DNA of 64,000 bases from Chitinimonas sp. BJYL2 (lineage in GTDB: Bacteria; Pseudomonadota; Gammaproteobacteria; Burkholderiales; Chitinimonadaceae): positions 310,001 through 374,000 of the forward strand of contig NZ_JANZKW010000003.1 of assembly GCF_027257935.1 (NCBI RefSeq). The letters are read 5' to 3'. The position numbers and the translations under genes were made by a program. Shown here piece after piece: positions 29,031 through 38,726 of this stretch. The notes below the pieces were generated by a model that saw nothing but the letters and a program-made list of their open reading frames with translations, was not told where the DNA came from and did no database searches. Position 1 is the stretch's first letter; every line of letters begins with the position of its first letter.

Positions 29031-29759
29031 TCACGTGTTGGTGGGGCGAGTGAGGCCGCTGACCTTGGCGTGCAGGCCGCATTCCTTGCTGTCCGGATTC
29101 TCCCACCACCAGCGGCCGGCGCGGATATCTTCGCCGACGGCAATGGCGCGTGTGCAGGGCGCGCAGCCTATGCTGGGATAGTGGCGGTCATGCAGGGCGT
29201 TGTAGGGTACTTCAAACGCCTTGATATAGGCCCACACGTCTTTCTCGGTCCACTCGATCAGCGGGTTGAACTTGGTCAGATTGTTGCCGGCATCCCACTC
29301 CTGCGCCTGCATGTCGGTCCGCGTGGTCGATTGTTCGCGGCGCAGACCGGTGACCCAAGCTGTCTTGCCGGCCAGGGCACGGGCCAGTGGTTCCAGTTTG
29401 CGGATGCGGCAGCAGGCCTTGCGATTGTCGATGCTATCGTAGAAACCGTTGATGCCATGTTCGGCAACATAGGCTTCTACCGATTCCGCCCGGGGGAAGT
29501 AGACCTTGATCGGAAAGCTTGGATAGCGCGTCCCGGTCTCTTGCAGCAGGGTGTAAGTCTCGGCGGGCAGCCGGCCGGTATCGAGGCTGAAGATACCGAT
29601 ATCAATATTGTGGCGGGCAATCAGGTCGGTGATGACCATGTCTTCGGCGCCGAGCGAGTTGGCGAACACGGCTGGGCTGTGCTCGGCGGCAATGGTTTGC
29701 AGCAAGGCCAGGGTGGCAGCGAGCTTGGCGTCGAGTTCGGGGCTGAGGGCTTGTGTCAT
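29031..29759 (-). CDS. cysH: Adenylyl-/phosphoadenylyl-sulfate reductase, iron-sulfur type
   Basis: A 242-residue PAPS/APS reductase of assimilatory sulfate reduction. It has FSLDTGRLPAETY in the nucleotide site, paired cysteines KACC (C116, C117) and CAPC (C199, C202) that would ligate a [4Fe-4S] cluster, and the catalytic ECGLH (C227). The cluster cysteines mark the APS-reducing bacterial type, unlike the E. coli PAPS enzyme. It lies downstream of a TauE-type exporter gene and near the divergent CysB-type regulator. Confidence 0.94.
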   Translation of the reverse strand: MTQALSPELDAKLAATLALLQTIAAEHSPAVFANSLGAEDMVITDLIARHNIDIGIFSLDTGRLPAETYTLLQETGTRYPSFPIKVYFPRAESVEAYVAEHGINGFYDSIDNRKACCRIRKLEPLARALAGKTAWVTGLRREQSTTRTDMQAQEWDAGNNLTKFNPLIEWTEKDVWAYIKAFEVPYNALHDRHYPSIGCAPCTRAIAVGEDIRAGRWWWENPDSKECGLHAKVSGLTRPTNT

Positions 29760-29810
29760 TGCGGAGCACTCCGTGGGGCACGGCCGGGAAGCGGTGCGAT
29801 GAGAGGGTAT

Positions 29811-30587
29811 TTACCAGACGAGTTTGGTGCCGACCACCGCCAGCATGATCGCCAGAATCGGACGCAGTATGCCGTCGGGCACTTTGCCTGCCATATGGCT
29901 GCCGATCCAGATGCCGGGCAAGGAACCACACAGCAGCAGGCCCAACATGCCCCAGTCGATATGCCCCATGCCGGCATGGCCCAGACCCGCAACCAGGGTC
30001 AGCGGTACGGCGTGGGCGATTTCGGTGCCCACCAGCCGCGCTGTGGGAATCAACGGGTACAACAGGAACAGGGCCACCGTGCCAACTGCGCCTGCGCCAA
30101 TCGAGGTCAGCGTCACCAGTACACCCAGCAGTGCGCCGGTGGCTAGCGTATTGATATCACGGCTGGGGGAATGCTTGGGTGGCGGTGGGGCGTTGACGCC
30201 ACGGGTCCACTGCAGCAGCTTGGTTTTGAGCAGGATGGCCAGCGCCGTCAGCAGCAAGGCAATGCCCAGCGCATGCTTGATGAGGTTGTTGAGGGTTTCG
30301 AGATCGGGCCGCCAGATATGCAACGCAATCAGCGTGAGCACGGTGGCCGGTACGCTGCCGCCGGCCAGCCAGCGCACGATGCGCCAGTCCACATTGCCGG
30401 CTCGTTGGTGTACCAGCACACCACCACCCTTGGTGATGGCGGCATAGAGCAGGTCGCTGCCTACGGCCGTGGCGGGCGGTACGCCAAACCACAGCAGGAT
30501 AGGCGTCATGAGCGAGCCGCCGCCGATACCGGTAAGACCGACAATCAGGCCTACCGCAAAACCGGCAACAATAAAGGCGACTTCCAT
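29811..30587 (-). CDS. TauE/SafE family membrane permease (sulfite/organosulfur exporter type)
   Basis: An integral membrane protein of 258 residues with about eight hydrophobic helices. The paired family motifs are AVGLIVGLTGIGGGSLMTPILLW near the N-terminus and GALLGVLVTLTSIGAGAVGTVALFLLYP in the second half. Family members move sulfite, sulfoacetate or other anions. It lies upstream of cysH and divergent from the cysB-like gene, so a role in sulfite or sulfate handling is likely. ATG at 30587 is chosen; a GTG six codons earlier is possible. Confidence 0.87.
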   Translation of the reverse strand: MEVAFIVAGFAVGLIVGLTGIGGGSLMTPILLWFGVPPATAVGSDLLYAAITKGGGVLVHQRAGNVDWRIVRWLAGGSVPATVLTLIALHIWRPDLETLNNLIKHALGIALLLTALAILLKTKLLQWTRGVNAPPPPKHSPSRDINTLATGALLGVLVTLTSIGAGAVGTVALFLLYPLIPTARLVGTEIAHAVPLTLVAGLGHAGMGHIDWGMLGLLLCGSLPGIWIGSHMAGKVPDGILRPILAIMLAVVGTKLVW

Positions 30588-30727
30588 GCGCGTGCCGATC
30601 TCCACAAAAGAGGGGCATGGTAGTCGCTTGGGCTAATAAGCAATAAAGACGCGTGTGTTAAGATTTTATAAGAGCCGGTTATTATCGGTCGACAGACTTC
30701 CCAATCTCCCCAGACTACGGGCCAGCC

Positions 30728-31663
30728 ATGAAGCTTCAGCAACTGCGTTACCTGGTCGAGGTCGCCAAGCAAGGCCTCAATGTGTCGGATGCTGCCGAGG
30801 CGCTGCATACCTCCCAGCCCGGTATTTCCAAGCAGATCCGCCTGCTGGAGGACGAGCTCGGTGTGCAGGTGTTCGTGCGCAACGGCAAGCGCGTTGTGGA
30901 TGTCACCGCTCCGGGCAAGGAAATCCTGAAGATTTCCGAGCGTATTTTGCGGGAAGCCAAGAACCTCAAGCGCGTGGCAGAAGAGTTCGTCAATGAGCAG
31001 GAAGGCAGCCTGGTCGTGGCGACCACGCACACTCAGGCGCGGTATGCCTTGCCGCCTACCATCCAGGATTTCATGCAGCGCTATCCGGGCGTGAAGCTGC
31101 AGATCAAGCAGGGTAGTCCCACACAGATTTGTGAATACGTGCTCGAAGGCTCGGCCGATGTGGTGGTGGCTACCGAGGGGATAGACCAGTTCCCTGAGCT
31201 GGCCAAACTCGATTGCTATGAATGGAATCGCAGCATCATCGTGCCGGACGATCATCCCTTGCTTGATTGGAAGGGCCCGCTGCCGCTGGAGGAAGTGGCC
31301 AAGTACCCGATCATTACCTACGACTTTGCCTTTGCAGGCCGCTCCAAGATCAACCGCGCGTTCGAGTCCAAGGGCATTACACCCAATGTGGTGCTGACGG
31401 CGATTGATACCGATGTGATCAAGACCTATGTCGGTTTGGGTCTGGGGATCGGCATCATTGCCAGCATGGCGTTTGATGCGCGCCGCGATACCGGCTTGTT
31501 CGCCATTGATGCCTCACACCTGTTCGAGCCCTCTACCACGCATATCGGTATCCGGCGCGATGCCTACCTGCGCGGTTACACCTTTGCTTTCATTGAGCGC
31601 TTTGCGCCGCACCTGAGCCGCAAGGTGGTGGAGAAGGCACTGGCCAAGGACGAGGCGGATTAA
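30728..31663 (+). CDS. cysB: CysB-family LysR-type transcriptional regulator
   Basis: A 311-residue LysR protein whose N-terminus MKLQQLRYLVEVAKQGLNVSDAAEALHTSQPGISKQIRLLEDELG is diagnostic of the CysB/Cbl group. The inducer domain (about 90-300) includes TTHTQARYALPPTIQDF and GSADVVVATEG. CysB activates sulfate assimilation genes with N-acetylserine as coinducer. Its position divergent from tauE-cysH across about 140 bp suggests it controls them from the shared AT-rich region (about 30630-30690). It could be a Cbl-type paralogue. Confidence 0.9.
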   Translation: MKLQQLRYLVEVAKQGLNVSDAAEALHTSQPGISKQIRLLEDELGVQVFVRNGKRVVDVTAPGKEILKISERILREAKNLKRVAEEFVNEQEGSLVVATTHTQARYALPPTIQDFMQRYPGVKLQIKQGSPTQICEYVLEGSADVVVATEGIDQFPELAKLDCYEWNRSIIVPDDHPLLDWKGPLPLEEVAKYPIITYDFAFAGRSKINRAFESKGITPNVVLTAIDTDVIKTYVGLGLGIGIIASMAFDARRDTGLFAIDASHLFEPSTTHIGIRRDAYLRGYTFAFIERFAPHLSRKVVEKALAKDEAD

Positions 31664-31668
31664 GTTTT

Positions 31669-31693
31669 TACCGCTGCGCTGGGCGCAGCGGTA
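31669..31693. terminator. Bidirectional terminator between cysB and the serine hydrolase
   Basis: Arms TACCGCTGCGC and GCGCAGCGGTA enclose TGG. TTTTT precedes the stem and TTTAT follows it, so both convergent transcripts can end here. Confidence 0.82.
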
Positions 31694-31707
31694 TTTATCA
31701 TGCCGCC

Positions 31708-33192
31708 TTAGCAGCCGTTGCTGCTGCAGTAGCCGCTATATTGGGCGGCAACCGTGTTGAAAACGGCGTCGCGTATCCTGTCCCATGTCGATGTGCTGGG
31801 GTAGTCATTCGTACTCATCGCTACCGAGGCGCCCATGCTGGGAATGTAATACATCAGAGACTTGTAGTTCAGCAGGGTGCCTGTATGGCCGAAGTAGGGG
31901 ATGCCGCTGGCTGACGTGAAACGGATGGTGCCCAGCCCATAGCCAGTACTGTTGGTTTGCGCGCTTTGCATGGCATTGACCGATGCGGTATTCAGGAAGC
32001 CGCCATGGAAGGTCGATTTGATGTACTGCGCCACCTCCGCCGGCGTGCCTACCAGTGCACCTGCACCTTTGACACTGCTGGTTGAGTACGCATAGGCCCG
32101 GCTGCTCTCGACTAGATTGCTGATACGTTGTGTGCTGGTGCTGTTCAGGTCCATGAAAAGATTGCCCAGTCCCAGCGGTTGGGTAACCCATTGACGCACC
32201 GCCTCATCCAAGGGCATCCCGGTTTTTTGCTCCGCCAGCATGCTCAGCAGGTAGAAATTGCCATTGCTGTAAGCGTAGCTGCTGCCGGCCGCGAACTGAG
32301 CGCCCAGCGCATTGATATAGCCCACGATTTCGGAATCGGTATAGAGGTGCCCGCTGTCGCTGGTTGAGCTGAGAAAGGCGCTGCTCTCGTTCAGGTAATC
32401 TCCCACGCCGGCCGAGTGGTTCAGCAGCTGGCGAATGGTCATCGTGTTGCCGTTGGGCAAACCAGGTATCTGGATGTGCTGATCCAGACGATCATCGATG
32501 TTCAGCCTGCCCGCTTCCTGAAGCTTCATGATCAACGTTGCGGTGACGTTCTTGCTGACACTGCCGAAGCGGTATCGATGCAGAGATGGGTCTACAGCTT
32601 GCGTCGTCGGCGCAGCAACACCGGTCGAGGCATTGACCAGGCCCTGATCTGGCGTCACGACTGACACTGCCACACTTGGGAGCCCGCTGCGGTCCCAAGC
32701 GCTGTTCAAGTTGGTTTGCAAGCGTTGTTGAAATGCCGCGCGGTTGTACAACCCGCCTTCCCAGCGCGTATAGAGGCAGGCGTTGCCGCCACCCAGGGTG
32801 GTGCATCGTTGGGTCAGGCTCGTGGAGAAGTTGGCATAGACTTGGGTAATGCTGCCGAGTGTTTCCACGCACAGATTGTCATGACTGCTGCTAACCAGTG
32901 TTCCCGCCGGGCAAGCCTTCTTGCCTCGGACGCTGGTAACCAGTGTGCGGGTCCAGCGAGGCAGACTGAGCGTGGTGCCATTCACGCTATAGGGTGCTGT
33001 GGCAGTGCATATTGCGCCGCTACCTTTGCTGACACAGGCACTGGTCATGCTTTGCGTGAATGGGCCATAAACATATGTGGTATCCGCACAGAAGCCGAGT
33101 GTGCTGTCAAAGGTGCTGCCGGTCGGGCAGGCCGCATGGGTGACGATTGCCAGCAGTGCCATGCATCCGGAAAGTGCCATCTGATGATTCAT
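31708..33192 (-). CDS. Secreted class C-type serine hydrolase with duplicated Cys-rich N-terminal modules
   Basis: A 494-residue exported protein. After the signal peptide come two similar modules of about 65 residues, each with four cysteines, opening with ACPTGSTFDSTLGFC and ACPAGTLVSSSHDNLC and ending in a TRW/PRW motif. The rest is a beta-lactamase/D-Ala-D-Ala carboxypeptidase-like domain with SVSK (nucleophile Ser and Lys), YSN (as YxN) and FGHTG. Such domains are esterases, peptidases or penicillin-binding enzymes; hydrolysis of beta-lactams is not implied. The Cys modules may bind a ligand or wall material. Confidence 0.82.
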   Translation of the reverse strand: MNHQMALSGCMALLAIVTHAACPTGSTFDSTLGFCADTTYVYGPFTQSMTSACVSKGSGAICTATAPYSVNGTTLSLPRWTRTLVTSVRGKKACPAGTLVSSSHDNLCVETLGSITQVYANFSTSLTQRCTTLGGGNACLYTRWEGGLYNRAAFQQRLQTNLNSAWDRSGLPSVAVSVVTPDQGLVNASTGVAAPTTQAVDPSLHRYRFGSVSKNVTATLIMKLQEAGRLNIDDRLDQHIQIPGLPNGNTMTIRQLLNHSAGVGDYLNESSAFLSSTSDSGHLYTDSEIVGYINALGAQFAAGSSYAYSNGNFYLLSMLAEQKTGMPLDEAVRQWVTQPLGLGNLFMDLNSTSTQRISNLVESSRAYAYSTSSVKGAGALVGTPAEVAQYIKSTFHGGFLNTASVNAMQSAQTNSTGYGLGTIRFTSASGIPYFGHTGTLLNYKSLMYYIPSMGASVAMSTNDYPSTSTWDRIRDAVFNTVAAQYSGYCSSNGC

Positions 33193-33444
33193 GTTGTCTC
33201 ACCCTGTGTTGGTTTGGTGTGGCGCCCGACCGGACCCGACCGCGTGCGGTTGGAACTCACTCAACATGGTTGACACAGATGATTCCCTCCAATGCCAATC
33301 AGCCTCTCTGGCATAACCAGGGTAAATGACCATTTTTGGACCGCCCAATGCAGATGTGCGATAGGCGGGCTTTACATTTCACGTTTCTGATATAACATAC
33401 CGATAAGAATGTTTACTTGAGATGAATGGAAAAGGAGAGCCAAC

Positions 33445-34317
33445 ATGAAACTGCTGCTGATCCCCGCGCTGGGCCTGATGCTCACTGCCTGTAGCATCCA
33501 TGTGGATACCGACGAGAAAACCGGTGATGTGCGCAATGTGCACGTCTCCATCGGCAGCCTTGGCGGCGTAAAGGGCAATGGCAAGGCGGCGACCGAGAAC
33601 CGCACCATGGCTGCGGTCAAGGAAGTGGAGTCCACCGGCTCGGTGGATGTGGACATCCGCATCGGTGATACGCCGGGCCTGGTGGTGAGTGGTGACGAGA
33701 ACCTGCTGCCGCTGATCGAGACCGAAGTATCGGGTGATCGCCTCACCATCCGTACCCGCAAGTCGTTCTCGACTGACCAGCCACTCAAGGTCGTGGTGAC
33801 GACGCCTTCGCTGTCACGCGTCAAGCACACCGGCTCGGGAGATGTGAGTGTGGATGGCCTCAAGGAAGGTGATCTGGACGTGGAATCCACCGGCTCGGGC
33901 GAAACGCGCGTGGCAGGCAAAGTGGCTTCGCTGGGTTTGCGCATGATCGGTTCGGGTGACTTCAGCGGGGAGTCGCTGATGCCAGCCAATGTCAAAGTAG
34001 ACCTCACCGGCTCGGGCGATGTACTGCTCGGCAGCGTGACGGTGGAGCGCTTCGAGGCCAGCATCAAGGGCTCGGGCAGCGTAACGGCCAAGGGGATCGC
34101 CAAGCAGCTGGTGGGTAGCGTGATGGGCTCTGGCGACTTGCAGCTGGACGCGCTCAAATCCGAAACGGCCGAGGTGAGCGTGCTGGGCTCGGGTGATGTG
34201 GCGATTTCGGCCAGTCAGGCGATCAAGGCAACGGCGACCGGCTCGGGTGAGATTACCGTGCATGGGCAGCCAGCCAAGCAGGAGATCAACGGTAAGAACG
34301 TAACGATTGTTTCCTGA
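33445..34317 (+). CDS. GIN-domain (DUF2807) lipoprotein
   Basis: A 290-residue lipoprotein: signal MKLLLIPALGLMLTAC with Cys 16 as lipid site, then a right-handed beta-helix-like GIN domain built from repeats containing GSGD/GSGS (HTGSGDVSVDG, ESTGSGETRV, LTGSGDVLLGS, IKGSGSVTAKG, VMGSGDLQLDA, VLGSGDVAISA). Such domains occur in surface adhesin-like or envelope proteins of unknown role. AAGGAGA precedes the start. The gene is isolated and ends at a strong terminator. Confidence 0.88.
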   Translation: MKLLLIPALGLMLTACSIHVDTDEKTGDVRNVHVSIGSLGGVKGNGKAATENRTMAAVKEVESTGSVDVDIRIGDTPGLVVSGDENLLPLIETEVSGDRLTIRTRKSFSTDQPLKVVVTTPSLSRVKHTGSGDVSVDGLKEGDLDVESTGSGETRVAGKVASLGLRMIGSGDFSGESLMPANVKVDLTGSGDVLLGSVTVERFEASIKGSGSVTAKGIAKQLVGSVMGSGDLQLDALKSETAEVSVLGSGDVAISASQAIKATATGSGEITVHGQPAKQEINGKNVTIVS

Positions 34318-34350
34318 GCTGACCTCACGGCTGACAGTCGAACAAGAAAC

Positions 34351-34389
34351 ACAACAAAAAAACCGGCGCAGTGCCGGTTTTTTTGTTGT
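34351..34389. terminator. Bidirectional rho-independent terminator
   Basis: A 17-bp perfect stem, with ACCGGC/GCCGGT flanked by A7 and T7 tracts and ACAAC/GTTGT ends, encloses GCAGT. It serves the GIN gene and the convergent GGDEF-EAL gene. Confidence 0.93.
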
Positions 34390-34425
34390 GTGGATTCCAT
34401 CGATGACCTGAGTGGAAGATATGGA

Positions 34426-36495
34426 TCAGCTGGCCTGCCAGCGTGCGATGAAACCCGGTACCTCGTCGGGAGGGAGTGGCGCGGCGACCAGATAACCCTG
34501 CATTTCTTCACAGCCCAGATCGGCCAGGAAGGCGAGCTGTTCGGCGGTTTCCACACCCTCGGCAATTACCTGCAGGCGCAGGTTCTTGGCCAGACTGATG
34601 ATGGCGGCCGCAATCGCGGCATCGTCGCTGTCGGTGAGGATGTCGATGACGAAGGAGCGATCCACCTTGAGTTTGTCCAGCGGGAAACGCTTGAGGTAGC
34701 CCAGTGAGGAGTAACCCGTACCAAAGTCATCGATCGAGAGGCGCACACCCATTTGCTTGAGTGAGTTGAGCGTCAGGATGGCGCCTTCCACATCATCCAT
34801 CAGGGTGCTCTCGGTCACTTCCAGTTCCAGCCATTCTGCCGCAAGACCTGCGCTGGCCAGCGCATTGGCGGTTACCGCTTGCAACTGCTCAGCGAACTGG
34901 CGCGCCGATACGTTGACGGCCACCGGGGCAAACAGCAGCCCGGCATCCTGCCAAGCCTTGTTCTGGCGACAGGCTTCCTCGACGGCCCACTGGCCCATGG
35001 GCACGATCAGGCCGGACTCCTCGGCCACGGGAATGAAGCGGTTGGGTGGCACCAGCCCCAGATCGGGATGCTGCCAGCGCATCAGGGCTTCCATGCCGAT
35101 GATCTGACGGGTCCGGATATCAATCTGCGGCTGGTAATAGAGCAGCAACTGCTGCTCGCTGAGCGCCCGGCGCAGCATATTGTCCAGCAGCAGCAATTCG
35201 GTGCTGCGCTGGTTCATGTCCTGGGTGAAAAAGCGGAAGGCATTGCGGCCAGCCTTCTTGGCGGCCTGCATGGCGGTCTCGGCACGCTGGGTCAGGCTCT
35301 CGTGGGCATTGTCGTCATAGGGGTAGACGGCAATCCCGATACTGGCGGTTACGGTCAGGGCCTCTGTGCCCACCTGATGCGGCTTGGCCAGGGCCTGCAG
35401 ATATTGTTGGCATAACGGTGCCAGGTCTTCAGGCGTATCGAGATCAGGCAGCAGCAGCACGAACTGATCGGCCCCATAGCGGCTCACCGTCGCGCCGGCT
35501 GGCACCAGGTCAAGCAGGCGCTGGGCCACGGCGCGCAAGACCTGGTCGCCTTGATTCGGGCCCAGGGTATCGTTGATGGCCTTGAAGCGATCCAGATCTA
35601 CAAACACCACACCCACCGGATCACCGCTGCGTTCGGCACGAGCCATAGCCTGGGTCATGCGGTCTGCCAGCAGGGAGCGATTGGGCAGGTTGGTCAGCAG
35701 GTCATAGTAGACCAGCTTTTCCATCTGTTCTTCGTAGCGCTGGCGTTCGGTCAGGTCGGTGATCACGGCCAGATAGTGCTCAACGGCACCCTCCTGATCC
35801 GTGACCCGTATCACCGATTGCCAAGTCGCCAGCAAACGGCCATCACGACAGCGGTAAACCACGTCACCCTGCCAGCTGTTGCTGTAATCGAGCGCGTGCC
35901 AGATATCGGTGTAGCGGTGGCCGGCGGCGTCGTTGGGGGTCAATGTCTGCGGATACTGGCCAACGATATCCTCGGCGGCAAAGCCGGTCAGCGCGGTAAA
36001 GGCCGGGTTGATCAGACGGATGCGCTGGTCGGCAGCAATGATCATCAGGCCTTCGGTGCTGTGCTCGAACATCAGCACGGCCAGCCGGGCGCGTTCGGCT
36101 TGCTGCAGTGCTTCGGTGATGTCGTGCGCGCTGACTACCACGCCATCAATGCGGCCGCTGGTATCGCTGATCGGCTCAATGCTGGTGCTGTAATTGAGCC
36201 ATCGGCCGTCGGCATGCTGGCGCATGACTTTGAGCCGGGCACTGGCGCCGCCCAGTGCCTGTTCGAGTGCGGGGCGCAGCTGGGCGTAAAAGGATTCGGG
36301 CTGGAACAGGCTGCTGGCCGGGTAATCCATCATCCCTTCCTTGCTCGATCCTGTCAGCGCGCAGGCGGCACTGTTCACGAAGCGGCAGATCAGGCCTGCG
36401 TCAAAAATCAGCAAGGCGTCATTGGCGCTGCGTTGCAGGGCTTCAAGCAATAGGCAGGTTTGGTCGTTGACCAGCATGAGCAAGGGTTTCGTCAC
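34426..36495 (-). CDS. PAS-PAS-GGDEF-EAL protein, probable c-di-GMP phosphodiesterase
   Basis: A 689-residue soluble signalling protein: PAS (about 12-128), PAS (about 135-250), GGDEF (about 262-425) and EAL (about 435-685). The cyclase signature is degenerate, GADQF at 341-345, so synthesis is unlikely and the domain may bind GTP as a regulator. The EAL domain is intact: MEALMRW (E469), NVSARQF, LEVTES, DDFGTGYSSL (D589, D590) and AEGVET. It should cleave cyclic di-GMP. The start is GTG at 36495, with ATG six codons later as alternative. Confidence 0.9.
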   Translation of the reverse strand: MTKPLLMLVNDQTCLLLEALQRSANDALLIFDAGLICRFVNSAACALTGSSKEGMMDYPASSLFQPESFYAQLRPALEQALGGASARLKVMRQHADGRWLNYSTSIEPISDTSGRIDGVVVSAHDITEALQQAERARLAVLMFEHSTEGLMIIAADQRIRLINPAFTALTGFAAEDIVGQYPQTLTPNDAAGHRYTDIWHALDYSNSWQGDVVYRCRDGRLLATWQSVIRVTDQEGAVEHYLAVITDLTERQRYEEQMEKLVYYDLLTNLPNRSLLADRMTQAMARAERSGDPVGVVFVDLDRFKAINDTLGPNQGDQVLRAVAQRLLDLVPAGATVSRYGADQFVLLLPDLDTPEDLAPLCQQYLQALAKPHQVGTEALTVTASIGIAVYPYDDNAHESLTQRAETAMQAAKKAGRNAFRFFTQDMNQRSTELLLLDNMLRRALSEQQLLLYYQPQIDIRTRQIIGMEALMRWQHPDLGLVPPNRFIPVAEESGLIVPMGQWAVEEACRQNKAWQDAGLLFAPVAVNVSARQFAEQLQAVTANALASAGLAAEWLELEVTESTLMDDVEGAILTLNSLKQMGVRLSIDDFGTGYSSLGYLKRFPLDKLKVDRSFVIDILTDSDDAAIAAAIISLAKNLRLQVIAEGVETAEQLAFLADLGCEEMQGYLVAAPLPPDEVPGFIARWQAS

Positions 36496-36609
36496 TGTCT
36501 CAGATTACTTTAGCCGATTCTAATGACGGCAGGCAGGATCTGCGTTGTGGAACAGGCGCAGCGCGCACCGGGCGGCGGAGTACAATCGGCCACTTACCGA
36601 GAGATGGCC

Positions 36610-38628
36610 ATGATCGTTACCTTCCCGAACAGTCCGTTCCGTTTGCACCAACCGTTTCCGCCTGCGGGCGACCAGCCCACGGCCATCAACGAACTGGTCG
36701 AAGGGCTCGAAGATGGCTTGCGCTTCCAGACCCTGCTGGGCGTGACCGGTTCGGGCAAGACCTACACCATGGCCAACGTGATTGCGCGCACTGGCCGTCC
36801 GGCCATCGTGATGGCGCCCAACAAAACGCTGGCCGCGCAGCTGTATGCCGAATTCCGCGAGTTCTTCCCCGAGAATGCGGTCGAATATTTTGTTTCTTAT
36901 TACGATTACTACCAGCCCGAAGCCTATGTGCCGAGCCGCGACCTGTTCATTGAAAAGGATTCGCAGATCAACGAGCACATCGAGCAGATGCGTCTGAGTG
37001 CCACCAAGGCCATGCTGGAGCGGCCCGACTGCATCATCGTGGCGACCGTATCGGCGATCTACGGTATCGGCGACCCGTCCGATTACCACAAGATGATCCT
37101 GCACGTGAAAGAGGGCGAAAAGATGCCTCAGTCCGAGCTGGTCACGCGGCTGGTGCAGATGCAGTACGAGCGCAATGAAATCGACTTCAGCCGCGGTACC
37201 TTCCGCGTACGCGGCGATGTGATCGACGTGTTCCCGGCCGAAAACGCCGATCTGGCCGTGCGTATCGGCATGTTCGACGACGAGATCGAGCAGATCCAGC
37301 TCTTCGATCCGCTCACCGGCCATGTACGCCAGCGTCTGGGCCGCTTTACCGTATTCCCGTCCAGCCATTACGTGACGCCGCGCGCCACCGTGCTGCGTGC
37401 CATGGAAACCATCAAGGATGAACTGCGTGACCGGCTGGCGTTCTTTCATAAGGAACACAAAGTGGTGGAGGCGCAGCGGCTGGACCAGCGCACCAAGTTC
37501 GATCTGGAAATGCTGCAAGAGATGGGTTTCTGCAAGGGCATCGAGAACTACTCGCGGCACTTTTCCGGCAAGCCGCCGGGCGCACCGCCCCCCACGCTGA
37601 TCGACTACCTGCCGCGCGGCGCACTCATGTTCCTGGATGAAAGCCACGTGATGATCGGGCAGGTGGGCGCCATGTACAAAGGCGACCGTTCCCGCAAGGA
37701 AAACCTCGTCGACTATGGCTTCCGTCTGCCCAGCGCGCTCGATAACCGTCCGCTCAAGTTCGAAGAGTTCGAGCACATGTTGCCGCAAACCGTGTTTGTC
37801 TCGGCTACACCCGCCAAGTACGAGGCGGAGAAACAGGGCAAGGTGGTGGAACAGCTGGTGCGGCCGACGGGCCTGGTGGACCCCATCATCCATGTGCGTC
37901 CGGTGGCCACGCAGGTGGATGATCTGATGAGCGAGATCCGCAAGCGCACCGCCGTGGGCGAGCGCGTGCTGGTGACCACGCTGACCAAACGCATGGCCGA
38001 GCAGCTCACTGATTACCTCACCGAGCACGGCATCAAGGTGCGCTACTTGCACTCCGACGTGGATACGGTGGAGCGCGTGGAGATCCTCCGCGATCTGCGC
38101 CTGGGCGAGTTCGATGTGCTCATCGGTATCAACCTCCTGCGGGAGGGGCTCGATATTCCTGAAGTCTCGCTGGTGGCGATACTGGATGCCGACAAGGAAG
38201 GCTTCCTCCGTAGCGAGCGCAGCCTGATCCAGACCATCGGCCGCGCCGCGCGTAACCTCAACGGTACGGCCATTCTTTATGGCGACCGGATTACCGATTC
38301 GATGAAGCGTGCCATCGACGAAACCGAGCGGCGCCGCGCCAAGCAGGTGGCGTTCAACGAGGCTAACGGCATTACGCCGCGCGGGGTGCAAAAGCGCATC
38401 AAGGACATTATCGACGGCGTGTATGACGAGGACGAGGCCCGCGCCACCCGGCTGGAACGCAAGCGCCAGCTGGTGCTCGACGAGCTGGATGAAAAAGCCC
38501 TCGCCAAGGAACTCAAGGCTATCGAGAAAGCCATGCTGGATGCCGCCAAGAACCTAGAGTTCGAGAAGGCGGCGGAACTGCGCGATCAGCTTCACAAGCT
38601 GCGTGAACGGGTGTTTGGCGCCGCCTGA
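36610..38628 (+). CDS. uvrB: Excinuclease ABC subunit B
   Basis: The nucleotide excision repair damage-verification helicase, 672 residues from ATG 36610, like E. coli UvrB (673). Landmarks: Walker A GVTGSGKT, the beta-hairpin region [29 protein letters not shown], helicase motif [11 protein letters not shown] and a C-terminal UVR domain ([24 protein letters not shown]) for UvrC contact. An ATG two codons earlier (36604) is possible. The strong terminator at 38651 ends the transcript. Confidence 0.98.
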   Translation: MIVTFPNSPFRLHQPFPPAGDQPTAINELVEGLEDGLRFQTLLGVTGSGKTYTMANVIARTGRPAIVMAPNKTLAAQLYAEFREFFPENAVEYFVSYYDYYQPEAYVPSRDLFIEKDSQINEHIEQMRLSATKAMLERPDCIIVATVSAIYGIGDPSDYHKMILHVKEGEKMPQSELVTRLVQMQYERNEIDFSRGTFRVRGDVIDVFPAENADLAVRIGMFDDEIEQIQLFDPLTGHVRQRLGRFTVFPSSHYVTPRATVLRAMETIKDELRDRLAFFHKEHKVVEAQRLDQRTKFDLEMLQEMGFCKGIENYSRHFSGKPPGAPPPTLIDYLPRGALMFLDESHVMIGQVGAMYKGDRSRKENLVDYGFRLPSALDNRPLKFEEFEHMLPQTVFVSATPAKYEAEKQGKVVEQLVRPTGLVDPIIHVRPVATQVDDLMSEIRKRTAVGERVLVTTLTKRMAEQLTDYLTEHGIKVRYLHSDVDTVERVEILRDLRLGEFDVLIGINLLREGLDIPEVSLVAILDADKEGFLRSERSLIQTIGRAARNLNGTAILYGDRITDSMKRAIDETERRRAKQVAFNEANGITPRGVQKRIKDIIDGVYDEDEARATRLERKRQLVLDELDEKALAKELKAIEKAMLDAAKNLEFEKAAELRDQLHKLRERVFGAA

Positions 38629-38650
38629 GTTGCCCCTGGGTGGCTTGCCC

Positions 38651-38684
38651 AACAAAAAACCGTGCAAGTGCACGGTTTTTTGTT
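38651..38684. terminator. Bidirectional rho-independent terminator after uvrB
   Basis: A 16-bp perfect stem with AACAAAAAACCGTGCA and its complement encloses two bases. A6 and T6 tracts lie within the stem ends, giving termination for uvrB and the convergent chemoreceptor gene. Confidence 0.92.
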
Positions 38685-38726
38685 TTCAGGCGCAGGACCC
38701 CGCGCCCATCGAGGGCTGTGGCGGCC

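Noticed and set aside
33800-34260. Possible tandem DNA repeat or CRISPR-like periodicity
   Set aside because: The periodicity comes from GSGD/GSGS codons of the GIN-domain beta-helix; unit lengths vary and there are no spacers.
36520-38391. A 623-codon open frame antisense to uvrB
   Set aside because: Shadow frame; amino acid make-up is His-rich and unlike any family, while UvrB is complete.
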